Shown here: piece after piece, positions 1-5,827 of the stretch
Position numbering within the stretch: position 1 is the first letter of the stretch
How the letters are laid out: each line of letters begins with the position of its first letter
DNA from: a virus
Direction: 5' to 3' (one strand)
DNA length: 27,108 bases
IMG/VR virus record: IMGVR_UViG_3300031963_000785
Span: 1-27,108 of that record
Notes under the pieces: generated by a model
What the model was told of the DNA's origin: nothing
Databases searched by the model: none
What the model saw: the letters and a program-made list of their open reading frames with translations, nothing else
Position numbers and translations under genes: made by a program

Positions 1-200
1 CGTTTAGTAGAACCACCTTTACCATCCCAACAAATAACAACTCTATTTGGATTAATAAATTTACAAAGCTTTTGTAAGCTTTTAATAAAACCTAAAACAC
101 CACCAATAGGATTACCATTGGTGGCGATGGAAGGATTAACTGTATAATTTCTTAAATACAAATTATTTGCATCTATAACTAATACTTTTTTCTTATCCAT
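1..200 (-). CDS. 5'-3' exonuclease / RNase H-like (FEN family), N-terminal part only
   Basis: The first 66 codons of a gene running off the left edge. The N-terminus reads MDKKKVLVIDANNLYLRN, then a glycine-rich stretch (GNPIGGVLGF) and RVVICWDGKGGSTKR. This is the usual start of phage FEN/PIN-type 5'-3' exonucleases (T4 RNase H, T7 gp6, PolA 5' nuclease): the first metal-binding Asp sits in VIDANN and a second in CWDG. Such enzymes remove RNA primers and flaps during lagging-strand synthesis, which fits the polymerase, gp32 and UvsX genes upstream. The ATG at 200 follows a GAGGATTAA ribosome site that begins inside the stop codon of the deaminase gene, so the two are probably co-transcribed. 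Catalytic residues further downstream cannot be checked. Confidence 0.8.
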   Translation of the reverse strand, partial: MDKKKVLVIDANNLYLRNYTVNPSIATNGNPIGGVLGFIKSLQKLCKFINPNRVVICWDGKGGSTK

Positions 201-207
201 TTAATCC

Positions 208-570
208 TCAAAACTTATAAGTACCAATAACCTCATTATCAACAGTATAATAAACCTTACGAATACCACGTTCTTCCATAACCGCATGACACATAGCGCA
301 AGGCTTACTCATGCGAGCGTCTTCGCCATTCTTTGAGCATCGTGCGACATACATAACAGAACCTTTTGTTATATGTCTAGGAATATTCAAGATCGCCTTG
401 ATCTCGGCATGGTACGTTGCATTTCCTTTTTCTTCTGGGCGGTAATCCTTTCCAACTGAACAATACCGCTCTGAATTGATTCCCATGCCAACAATGGCAC
501 CACCGCGCACAAGAACCGCACCATGTCTAAAATTACCATAAGTAGAATTTCCAGCGAGTTTTTTAGCCAG
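208..570 (-). CDS. Cytidine/deoxycytidylate deaminase-family enzyme, catalytic part (start unclear)
   Basis: Zinc-dependent deaminase of the CDA/dCMP-deaminase superfamily. It has the HAE signature (HAEIKAIL: His ligand, catalytic Glu) followed about 35 residues later by PCAMC (two Cys ligands) and RKVYYT. The likely job is supplying dUMP for dTTP synthesis, or deaminating free cytosine nucleotides. The conserved N-terminal stretch LAKKLAGNSTYGNFRHGAVL is encoded upstream of the GTG at 510, back to about position 570, but this frame has no ATG, GTG or TTG there. The frame immediately upstream (676 to 563) has a strong ribosome site and ATG, and joins smoothly to this frame by a single +1 shift near CTT-C (about 575 to 578), giving a protein of about 155 residues. 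So this is either a frameshifted gene (mutation, assembly error or programmed shift), or it starts at CTG 570 after GGAGG. The gene is more GC-rich than its neighbours. Confidence 0.75.
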   Translation of the reverse strand: MAKKLAGNSTYGNFRHGAVLVRGGAIVGMGINSERYCSVGKDYRPEEKGNATYHAEIKAILNIPRHITKGSVMYVARCSKNGEDARMSKPCAMCHAVMEERGIRKVYYTVDNEVIGTYKF

Positions 571-676
571 CTGGAAGATACCTCCGTACTTTCTTTGATG
601 CTTCTCCTCCCTTCATCTGGCTGTCCTCAATGTTGCTGTGCTTCTTCACATAGCTCGTCGTCGCATCGGTATCCAT
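563..676 (-). CDS. Short ORF, probably the displaced N-terminus of the deaminase
   Basis: A 37-codon frame from an ATG at 676, preceded by an excellent AAAGGAG ribosome site 5 nt away and by a TTGACA/TATTAT promoter. Its end, SKKVRRYLPAG, overlaps the open deaminase frame. Skipping one base at CTT-C gives KKVRRYLQLAKKLAG, which reads like a normal deaminase N-terminus. The stretch is about half G+C (56 of 114 bases counted), clearly above the AT-rich neighbours, suggesting recent acquisition. Residues 1 to 26 resemble no family I recognise. It could instead be an independent small peptide gene; the continuity across the shift makes that less likely. Confidence 0.5.
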   Translation of the reverse strand: MDTDATTSYVKKHSNIEDSQMKGGEASKKVRRYLPAG

Positions 677-701
677 ATCTTTCTCCTTTGAAAGTGTAAG
701 C

Positions 702-730
702 ATAATAGTACAACTAAACTGCGATGTCAA
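702..730 (-). promoter_or_regulatory. Sigma70-type promoter for the deaminase/exonuclease genes
   Basis: TTGACA at 730-725, a 17-nt spacer and TATTAT at 707-702: a perfect -35 and five of six matches at -10. It overlaps the last codons and stop of the UV endonuclease gene. The predicted transcript starts near 695, 18 to 20 nt before the ATG at 676. Confidence 0.6.
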
Positions 731-1643
731 ACTGTCTACGCATTTGTAGTACAGCAAGATTTTTCATCTTAGCCTCAACATCAACATCAATTAGATTATC
801 ACGAATAGCTGCCAGCTGTATATCAGGAACATAATGAATAAAATTAGAATGCGCTCTGCGCTCTGTATATGAACCATTTTCCATTCCCGGTTCAGTATTA
901 GAAAGGTGCTGCAATGGCTTAATCTTACCCCATGTTTTGCTGGTTTCATAAAATGCATCTATGAAAGATAGATCATCACTTCCAAAAGTATGGTGATGAG
1001 AATCAAGGACAATAGGAATACCGGTTTTTTCATGAACTTGAAGTAGTTGCTTAACATTATAACACCTTTCATCATTCTCAAGAGTAAGACGGTTTTTTAC
1101 GCTTTCTGGAAGCGTTCTAAAGATATCAACAATTTTGCTATTTCTATCTTTTTTGCCACCATGAATATTGATTGCATAATAGGGAGTTTTTTCAAAACCC
1201 ATCATATCAAAAATCCATGCATGATATTCAAGTTCACGAATAGAGTTTTGGATAACCTTATCGCTATCGCTTGAAATAACAGTAAATTGACCGGGATGAC
1301 AAGTGACACGAATATTATGCGAATGAAACAAGCCACCAAGATATGCAAGCTTGTTTTTTAGCGATGCATCATCTTTTGCAAGATGAGAACAAAACTCAAA
1401 TAGAGGGAAAAGAGTGCTAGTAAGCCTGAAGGATTTAATATTATTTTCAATTAGTTTTGGAAATATTTGAATATGCTGATCTACGTTATTATGATAAGTA
1501 TCAATAATTCTTTGATCATTGTATTTGCCGTTTTTATAAGCTCCGAGTTGCAGCATTTTTTCATCAATAAGATTGATAATTTCTTTATTGCCATTTCTTT
1601 TCGTTTTTTCTTCAACCCACTGGCAGCAAATACTAAGACTCAT
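714..1643 (-). CDS. uvsE: UV DNA damage endonuclease (UvdE/UvsE family)
   Basis: A 309-residue TIM-barrel endonuclease that nicks 5' of UV photoproducts and some other lesions. Family hallmarks run through the protein: an N-terminal segment with two adjacent Cys (SICCQW), FRLTSTLFP, HNIRVTCHPGQF, YAINIHGGKKDR, LENDER, IVLDSHHHTF and the C-terminal DVDVEAKMK. The His, Asp and Glu of these motifs are the metal ligands in known UvdE enzymes. I choose the ATG at 1643, behind GGAGG and 4 nt, over the upstream ATG at 1691, which would lie inside the uvsX terminator. Length is normal for bacterial UvsE. The gene has its own promoter and follows uvsX, so it is probably a virus-encoded repair function that complements recombination repair. 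T4 itself uses an unrelated glycosylase (DenV) for UV repair. Confidence 0.92.
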   Translation of the reverse strand: MSLSICCQWVEEKTKRNGNKEIINLIDEKMLQLGAYKNGKYNDQRIIDTYHNNVDQHIQIFPKLIENNIKSFRLTSTLFPLFEFCSHLAKDDASLKNKLAYLGGLFHSHNIRVTCHPGQFTVISSDSDKVIQNSIRELEYHAWIFDMMGFEKTPYYAINIHGGKKDRNSKIVDIFRTLPESVKNRLTLENDERCYNVKQLLQVHEKTGIPIVLDSHHHTFGSDDLSFIDAFYETSKTWGKIKPLQHLSNTEPGMENGSYTERRAHSNFIHYVPDIQLAAIRDNLIDVDVEAKMKNLAVLQMRRQFDIAV

Positions 1644-1652
1644 ATAGCCTCC

Positions 1653-1688
1653 AAAAGAAAACCGCTCCAGTATTCTACACTGGAGCGG
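1653..1688 (-). terminator. Intrinsic terminator after uvsX
   Basis: Perfect 10-bp stem (1662-1671 with 1679-1688, CCGCTCCAGT arm) and a 7-nt loop, followed on the minus strand by TTTTCTTTT (1661 to 1653). It lies 18 bp after the uvsX stop. Confidence 0.9.
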
Positions 1689-1701
1689 CAATATATGTCA
1701 A
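1672..1701 (-). promoter_or_regulatory. Sigma70-type promoter for the UV endonuclease, nested in the uvsX terminator
   Basis: TTGACA at 1701-1696, an 18-nt spacer and TAGAAT at 1677-1672. The -10 box occupies the terminator loop. A start near 1665 would exclude the 5' arm of the hairpin, so the uvsE transcript would not be terminated by it. Confidence 0.5.
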
Positions 1702-1706
1702 CCGAC

Positions 1707-2852
1707 TTAGTTTAGATTTTCTTCTGCCTCTTCGCCTTCAATATTATAGTAATTCTTTGCATCGCCTTCACGGGTATCAAATTTTACAATTACTTCTCGA
1801 TCCATGATGTCAAGAACTGATTTTTTGAAAGCTTCGTCTTTGCTCATTAGTTCTTCCCAACCGCTTTGTTGGAATTTCTTTGGCGTACCTGCAACATCTA
1901 ATTCGTACCATGCGCCCATTTGTTTAATAAACGGTTTAATGGCTTCAAAGATGCTTTCGTTATCCAATACACCAACACTTCCGCCCCACATGATTTTGAA
2001 AAGACATTCACGACCAGCAGTACCAAAACGAGATTTTTCTAATCTTGCTTTGACTTCACTACCAATCTTATAGCCGCGCTCATCAATAACATAGCTATCT
2101 TTTGCTTTTCTTCCAGTTAGCCAAACACGCAAGCTATAGGAATAGCTTAATGCTTTACCACCGGGAGTTGTGTATCTTTCACTATCTGTAGCATACTTAA
2201 TATTTTGAACCTGTAGATTGGTCTTTAATTGATTTAAAATCAGAAGCGTGCTTTGACTATTGGCAATTGGTTGAATCAATTTAGATAAACCCTTTGCTAG
2301 AATGCGCGGTTTAACTGCCATAGAAGACTGTGGATCAAAATCACCTTCTAGATCTGTTTTACTTGGAGTTAATGCCATAGAATCCCAAATAAACAACATT
2401 CTATTTTGATTATTCTTTAACAAGTCTTCGATACTTTCCAAAACAAATTCTACGCTTTCTGCTTGTGTATAAAGAACTTTAGAAATGTCACAACCAGCCT
2501 TAGTTAAGAACTCTGGATCGATTGCACTTTCACTATCAAAATAAATAACATCAATACCCATTTTTTGTGCATTAGCTGCAATCTGTGCAGCCATGTAGGA
2601 TTTACCAGAACCTTCCAATCCTGCAAGTTCTGTTACTTTACCTACTGGAATTCCTGCCAACTTTCCACGGCAGATAATTGAATCAAGCCATCTTGAACCA
2701 GTAGAGATCCAATCATTAACTTCTGTTGGATTATCTTCTTGTAAGTCAAAAGAAACTTCACGACCACTTTTTTTATTTAATAGTTCACGCAATTGATCAA
2801 TTGATACTTTACCAGCAGATTCTTTTTTATTTTTTCCCGTTGCCATTGACAT
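1707..2852 (-). CDS. uvsX: UvsX/RecA-like recombinase
   Basis: A 381-residue RecA-fold ATPase that forms filaments on ssDNA and drives strand exchange for recombination-dependent replication and repair. Walker A is GLEGSGKS (about residues 78-85), the following strand ends in VIYFDSESA, and Walker B is MLFIWDS (about 152-158). The LILNQLKTN and YTTPGGKALSY segments correspond to the DNA-binding loop L2 region. The N-terminus (SIDQLRELLNKKSG) is short and helical, as in T4 UvsX, and the C-terminus is acidic (EGEEAEENLN). The start at 2852 follows AGGAGAT with good spacing. It lies directly downstream of the gp32-like gene; in T4, gp32 and UvsX act together with UvsY. Intrinsic terminators flank it on both sides, so it probably depends on read-through from gp32. 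Confidence 0.93.
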   Translation of the reverse strand: MSMATGKNKKESAGKVSIDQLRELLNKKSGREVSFDLQEDNPTEVNDWISTGSRWLDSIICRGKLAGIPVGKVTELAGLEGSGKSYMAAQIAANAQKMGIDVIYFDSESAIDPEFLTKAGCDISKVLYTQAESVEFVLESIEDLLKNNQNRMLFIWDSMALTPSKTDLEGDFDPQSSMAVKPRILAKGLSKLIQPIANSQSTLLILNQLKTNLQVQNIKYATDSERYTTPGGKALSYSYSLRVWLTGRKAKDSYVIDERGYKIGSEVKARLEKSRFGTAGRECLFKIMWGGSVGVLDNESIFEAIKPFIKQMGAWYELDVAGTPKKFQQSGWEELMSKDEAFKKSVLDIMDREVIVKFDTREGDAKNYYNIEGEEAEENLN

Positions 2853-2864
2853 ATTATCTCCTAT

Positions 2865-2898
2865 AAAAAATGGGGAACAGAATTTTCTCTGTTCCCCA
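2865..2898 (-). terminator. Intrinsic terminator between gp32 and uvsX
   Basis: Perfect 11-bp stem (2871-2881 with 2888-2898, TGGGGAACAGA arm) and a 6-nt loop, followed on the minus strand by a run of six T (2870 to 2865). Only 12 nt separate it from the uvsX ATG, so uvsX is either expressed by read-through or from a promoter I could not identify. Confidence 0.9.
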
Positions 2899-2924
2899 AG
2901 TATACTCTACATATTACACTTTGT

Positions 2925-3689
2925 TTAGTTAGACATTAGCTCTGCAAACGCTTCATCTACTGGGCTTTTTGCCTTAACAGCAGCAGCATACTTTTCAGTA
3001 GTAGAAGAACCTTCTTCTGCCTCTTCATCAGTATTACCAGCTAGATGTTCATCTAAAATCTTGCCTACTTCATCACTATTCTTACGTGTGTGAAGAGTTT
3101 CAAAATCTGGCAAAGATTCTAGAAGTTCTTTACACTCTGCGTCACTACCTTGACAAAGCTTACTTGTCTTACGTGCAGGAGTTACCTTGGTAGTAGGATA
3201 TGAAGCACCGGGAACCTTATTAGCAGCAATGGTCAAATCTGTACCATTAGCTGGATCTGTAATATCTCCATAATCTGGATTTAGTACAAGATTGATAAGA
3301 TCTTGGTACACAAGCTTACCATAGCCCCAGATCTTGATTCCTTCCTTCTCTTCTCCACGAACTACTACTGGAGAGAAAAAGCGTTGGCGTGGAAGAAACT
3401 TCTTAGCCATCTTTGCACTTTCTTCAGTCTTTTCTCTGTAGAGCTTGCTAGCAAAATCGCAAACCGCGCATTCATCACCAAAGTTTTTCTTTGGGCAAAG
3501 GAATCCACCTTGTGAACCTACTTCGTAGTGAAACCAGTATTCCTTAAATGGATCGCCATCTGATGTTGGAACGATTCGGAGAGAATACGTTTGCCCCTCT
3601 TTTGGACTCCAGAAGTTTGTTTTAGAACCGCCACCCTTGTTTTGCAATGCATTAAGCTTAGACTTCATTTTCTTTAGATCAATACCCAT
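2925..3689 (-). CDS. 32: gp32-like single-stranded DNA-binding protein
   Basis: A 254-residue homologue of T4 gp32, which coats ssDNA and organises the replisome and recombination. The basic N-terminal segment (DLKKMKSKLNALQNKGGGSK) corresponds to the cooperativity domain. The zinc site is visible as His54, Cys65, Cys74 and Cys77 (H-x10-C-x8-C-x2-C), close to the T4 H-x12-C-x9-C-x2-C pattern. The core has FWSPKEGQTYSLRIVP and the aromatic KIWGYGKLVYQDL segment. The tail after residue 205 is acidic (EEAEEGSS and a final DEAFAELMSN), as expected for the protein-interaction tail. The ATG at 3689 follows AAGGAG. The leader contains two hairpins, and a strong terminator follows the gene. Confidence 0.93.
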   Translation of the reverse strand: MGIDLKKMKSKLNALQNKGGGSKTNFWSPKEGQTYSLRIVPTSDGDPFKEYWFHYEVGSQGGFLCPKKNFGDECAVCDFASKLYREKTEESAKMAKKFLPRQRFFSPVVVRGEEKEGIKIWGYGKLVYQDLINLVLNPDYGDITDPANGTDLTIAANKVPGASYPTTKVTPARKTSKLCQGSDAECKELLESLPDFETLHTRKNSDEVGKILDEHLAGNTDEEAEEGSSTTEKYAAAVKAKSPVDEAFAELMSN

Positions 3690-3708
3690 TTTACTTCTCC
3701 TTTATATA

Positions 3709-3732
3709 TCAACCGGCAAATCTCCCGGCTGA
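3709..3732 (-). promoter_or_regulatory. Leader hairpin next to the gp32 ribosome site
   Basis: 8-bp stem (3709-3716 with 3725-3732, one G-U on the minus strand), GC-rich core CCGG, 8-nt loop. It ends about 20 nt before the ATG, just before the ribosome site. T4 gene 32 is controlled by gp32 binding to a structured leader; a similar role here is inference. Confidence 0.45.
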
Positions 3733-3739
3733 TGGTTAG

Positions 3740-3764
3740 ACTCTAACACGGTTTGTGTCGGAGT
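3740..3764 (-). promoter_or_regulatory. Second leader hairpin upstream of gp32
   Basis: 10-bp arms (3740-3749 and 3755-3764) with one C-A mismatch and one G-U on the minus strand, 5-nt loop. No T-run follows, so it is not an intrinsic terminator. It lies between the stop of the upstream gene and the first hairpin. Confidence 0.4.
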
Positions 3765-3774
3765 TACAACATGC

Positions 3775-4605
3775 TTATAAACTTTGTATAAATTTGCTGT
3801 GTGCTACAACATAGCAATAATTAGTTTGATTTTTAGTTGAATATATTCTATATGATATTTTTGTATTGTCAACTGCTTTATTTTTTAGTTGTTCTTTTAT
3901 TACTTTAAATAGTTTGTTATCTGTTTTTAACACATTCTCATTTATGAAAAAATTATAACATTTATCATTTATATTTTTAATATCAAAAAACATTTTTTCA
4001 ATATTATTTTCTAGATCATACATACCAAAAGTAGAAATCCTAGATATGTCACTAGGTGGAAAATAATTTTCTATAATAGAATTCAAACTTTTTAATGAAT
4101 TTATAGCACTATATGTTTTATAAATTAAATTCAAATGTTCTTCATACCAATCAGCAATTGGTATATCTCCCAAAAAAGTTTCTAATGTTTTAGAATCAAA
4201 TAAAAATATTTCTTTAAAGACGCCAGATCTAGCATATTCTTGAAAAACATTAAATACAACTTTGTTTATTAACAAACTTTCATTTCTTAAATAATCAATA
4301 TCGGGTATAAGATATAATATAGATATATTTTTTTGTTTTATTTGTTTTAAAATTCTCAATGAAGCAGAAACAACATCGCAATCACCGCTTGTAATAAAAA
4401 GAATATCATCACTAATATCAGAAAAAAATTCTGTCATATCTGGACAGTTTTTTTCGTATTCTTCGGGTGTCTTTTCTGTCTGTAAAGAAAAACAATTTTT
4501 ACCGTCAATATTTTTATCAATTAATTTTACTTTGAAATTTTCATTATTTTCAAATAGCTCACCTATATCACATGATTTATTTCCTAAACAAATAATAGTT
4601 TGCAT
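3775..4605 (-). CDS. Conserved-looking protein of unknown function, coupled to the DNA polymerase
   Basis: A 276-residue protein I cannot assign. Its ATG overlaps the polymerase stop codon by one base (TAATG), so the two are almost certainly translationally coupled. The N-terminus alternates short hydrophobic strands and glycines (TIICLGNKSCDIGELF, then DDILFITSGDCDVVSASLRIL, then ISILYLIPDIDYL), a Rossmann-like layout. A helix-rich middle follows (FQEYARSGVFKEIFLFD, then DIPIADWYEEHLNLIYKTYS). The order of strand, GNxxCDIGELF loop, SGD/S-A-S loop and long helix faintly recalls tubulin/FtsZ proteins, but the diagnostic GGGTGTG loop is absent. I treat that only as a hypothesis. No signal peptide or membrane segment is seen. 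A candidate promoter for gp32 lies within its last codons. Confidence 0.75.
   Translation of the reverse strand: MQTIICLGNKSCDIGELFENNENFKVKLIDKNIDGKNCFSLQTEKTPEEYEKNCPDMTEFFSDISDDILFITSGDCDVVSASLRILKQIKQKNISILYLIPDIDYLRNESLLINKVVFNVFQEYARSGVFKEIFLFDSKTLETFLGDIPIADWYEEHLNLIYKTYSAINSLKSLNSIIENYFPPSDISRISTFGMYDLENNIEKMFFDIKNINDKCYNFFINENVLKTDNKLFKVIKEQLKNKAVDNTKISYRIYSTKNQTNYCYVVAHSKFIQSL
3845..3872 (-). promoter_or_regulatory. Candidate sigma70-type promoter for gp32
   Basis: TTGACA at 3872-3867, a 16-nt spacer and TAGAAT at 3850-3845, inside the 3' end of the 276-residue gene. The same two hexamers occur at the UV endonuclease promoter. The transcript would begin near 3838 and carry both leader hairpins ahead of gp32. 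Confidence 0.4.
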
Positions 4606-5819
4606 TATTCAACCTTTAAATTTAATTTTTTCATTTCACCAAAATTTTTTCCCGCTTTTACATTTACAGGAAAAATTCCATAAGGAGTGCTTTGAAGAAT
4701 TTTAATGATATCAATAATTTGATTTTTTTCATCTTCTGTTAGATCCAAAACTAATTCGTCATGAATCATGAATGCAACAAATGATTTTTTATTTTGTAAA
4801 TATTCGTCTATCTTAATAGTTTGTCTATGAAACAAATCAATAAATGTTGATTGATTTAGATATGAAATAGCATGGTACTCATCGGATTCAATAATTCTAT
4901 TGTAAGGAGTATATACTTTATTGTCAATCCAGTATTTAGATTTTAATTTATTTTTATCAAATATTTTTGATAAAATAAAATCATATTTAATAGCATTATA
5001 TGAATTAGAGTTATATAGCCAAGAAGTGGTAGTTTCTTTTGCTTCTGCTCTAGTCAATTCGTTATTATAAATATTTTCTACAGTCCATTGATGAAAATCA
5101 CCAGATGGCTGCTCAACTCCAGCAAGAGCTAATGCAGTACGTATTTCAGCAGCATTCATATCAAAACTTATGAACCAATCATTTGTTGGGATGAGTATGT
5201 TTCTAAATTGTTTTGGAAAAGTTAAAATTGGAAAACTATCTTTCTTAACCGTTAATCTTCCTGTGATGCTACCAAAAATATTATAATCAATATGTCCTTG
5301 ATTTTGAGAAATCTTTTTAAAAAAAGAATTTGCAGATTCTTTATAAAGTTTAGAATGCATATTTTCTATATTAATATTTAATTTTCTGTATTTAATATCG
5401 GTAGTTAATTCAATAAACTTTTTATAAAACTCATATTCTACTGGTTTTTCATAATTTTGAAAAACATATTTAGTAATTTTATTTTTTATATCACAATAAT
5501 TAATAAAAAATTTTGCAGGTATTAAATCAAAAAAACAATTTTCTTTAAAATTAATTTTAGATTCCTTACAAGCATTAATATGACACTTAAGCATATTATT
5601 TATTTTGTTCCAATCATTTTTTAAATGATCTGGGCAGACTTCATCTAGTGATTTTCCTTCACAAAAGATGTTTGCATAATCAATGTTTTTATTTTTTAAA
5701 AATGCAGAATAAGACCAAGTAGAAGAGATATCTTCTGGTAATTCTGAATTAAAATTTAATTTATCATTATAGTAAATACCAACACAGGTCTTTTTATTAT
5801 CGAGTGTTTGAAATATCAC
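4605..5819 (-). CDS. Compact family-A DNA polymerase (no exonuclease domain)
   Basis: A 404-residue protein with the polymerase-domain signatures of family A (PolA/T7 gp5 type). SITGRLT is at about 184-190. Motif A is FDMNAAEIRTALALAG (219-234), keeping the metal Asp220, Glu225 and Arg227. Motif B is TRAEAKETTTSWLYN with R257, K261 and Y269. The helix ISYLNQSTFIDLFHRQ (318-333) matches the QGSAAD region. Motif C is MIHDELVLD with HDE at 353-355, and the ending is VNVKAGKNFGEM. The usual 3'-5' exonuclease is missing: the first 150 residues hold none of its DxE-type motifs. Motif A lacks the usual SQ, and the Gly after the motif-B Tyr is Asn. The start is GTG at 5819, 6 nt after AGAGG; the ATG at 5821 is followed at once by a stop. 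T4 uses a family-B enzyme, so this is a different replication solution. Confidence 0.87.
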   Translation of the reverse strand: MIFQTLDNKKTCVGIYYNDKLNFNSELPEDISSTWSYSAFLKNKNIDYANIFCEGKSLDEVCPDHLKNDWNKINNMLKCHINACKESKINFKENCFFDLIPAKFFINYCDIKNKITKYVFQNYEKPVEYEFYKKFIELTTDIKYRKLNINIENMHSKLYKESANSFFKKISQNQGHIDYNIFGSITGRLTVKKDSFPILTFPKQFRNILIPTNDWFISFDMNAAEIRTALALAGVEQPSGDFHQWTVENIYNNELTRAEAKETTTSWLYNSNSYNAIKYDFILSKIFDKNKLKSKYWIDNKVYTPYNRIIESDEYHAISYLNQSTFIDLFHRQTIKIDEYLQNKKSFVAFMIHDELVLDLTEDEKNQIIDIIKILQSTPYGIFPVNVKAGKNFGEMKKLNLKVE

Positions 5820-5827
5820 ATAAACCT

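Noticed and set aside
1644-1691. Longer UV endonuclease start at ATG 1691
   Set aside because: The extra 16 residues would be encoded by the terminator stem; ATG 1643 has the GGAGG site and starts at the family's usual N-terminus.
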